A DNA stretch of 64,000 bases from Tetrahymena thermophila SB210 (taxonomy: Eukaryota; Ciliophora; Oligohymenophorea; Hymenostomatida; Tetrahymenidae). Shown here in pieces: positions 63,979 to 64,000 of the stretch; the stretch's first letter is position 1; every line of letters begins with the position of its first letter. A model generated the notes under the pieces. That model worked only from the letters and a program-made list of their open reading frames with translations. It made no database searches and had not been told where the DNA came from. The position numbers and the translations under genes are program-made. The DNA lies in the NCBI RefSeq assembly GCF_000189635.1, contig NW_002476432.1, forward strand, positions 768,116 through 832,115, given 5' to 3'.

Positions 63979-64000
63979 TGATAAGCAATAAATTTTTTTG

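Larger units (their letters stand above)
62918..64000. repeat. Duplicated unit J, cut by the window end
   Basis: It contains the conserved downstream block near 63060-63205, copy J and the start of its upstream flank. The array may continue beyond the window. Confidence 0.65.

Noticed and set aside
1-64000. Ichthyophthirius or another very AT-rich ciliate as source
   Set aside because: The code fits, but gene spacing is wide and the intron and duplication pattern suits Tetrahymena better. This is an impression, not proof.
1-64000. Chromosome breakage sequence or telomere repeats of Tetrahymena
   Set aside because: No close match to the 15-base breakage motif and no GGGGTT runs were seen on either strand.
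1-64000. CRISPR arrays, rRNA or tRNA genes
   Set aside because: Repeats present are microsatellites or large duplications, and no tRNA-like or rRNA-like GC-richer fold was identified by eye.

Overview
The window is ciliate nuclear DNA, most likely Tetrahymena or a close relative. By eye it is roughly four-fifths A+T. Long reading frames appear only if TAA and TAG are read as glutamine and TGA is the sole stop. Introns are short, AT-rich and GT-AG. No tRNA, rRNA, CRISPR array or telomere repeat was recognised. One 100-base N gap (62818-62917) marks a scaffold join. All gene models were built by hand-translation; exon phases and frame lengths were checked by arithmetic, but no database search was possible.

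Left part (1-24.4 kb), mostly ordinary genes. An 11-exon minus-strand gene (548-11668) encodes about 3031 residues with several degenerate CEP164-type WW modules. It is divergent from a small plus-strand gene (12153-12584) with a possible histone-fold-like core. Next come two paralogous single-exon proteins with a C-x2-H...C-x2-C zinc-binding N-terminus and a coiled-coil-like body (13866-15473 and 22869-24410). Between them lie an ARF-like GTPase with an altered switch II (21680-22231) and the first member of a small cysteine-rich gene family (17397-17732).

Right part (24.4-64 kb), an accessory, repeatedly duplicated locus. It carries nine more copies of the cysteine-rich gene, all on the minus strand: seven intact, one lacking its hydrophobic tail and one reduced to its 3' end. 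Each intact copy encodes about 112 residues: a signal peptide, eight regularly spaced cysteines, an N-C-S-N-I-S type motif and a C-terminal hydrophobic tail like a GPI-anchor signal. Two subfamilies exist, each with its own conserved upstream block. In the first subfamily two units also carry a full plus-strand gene for an 833-residue membrane protein: several membrane segments, a PAS-like region and a degenerate histidine-kinase core (29456-32243 and 35383-38164). In the second subfamily only decayed pieces of that kinase gene remain (45440, 55120 and 58050 onward).

The best candidate for an undescribed system is this locus: diversifying secreted or surface cysteine-rich proteins co-duplicated with a membrane pseudo-histidine-kinase. 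A ligand-receptor or surface-antigen role is inference only.
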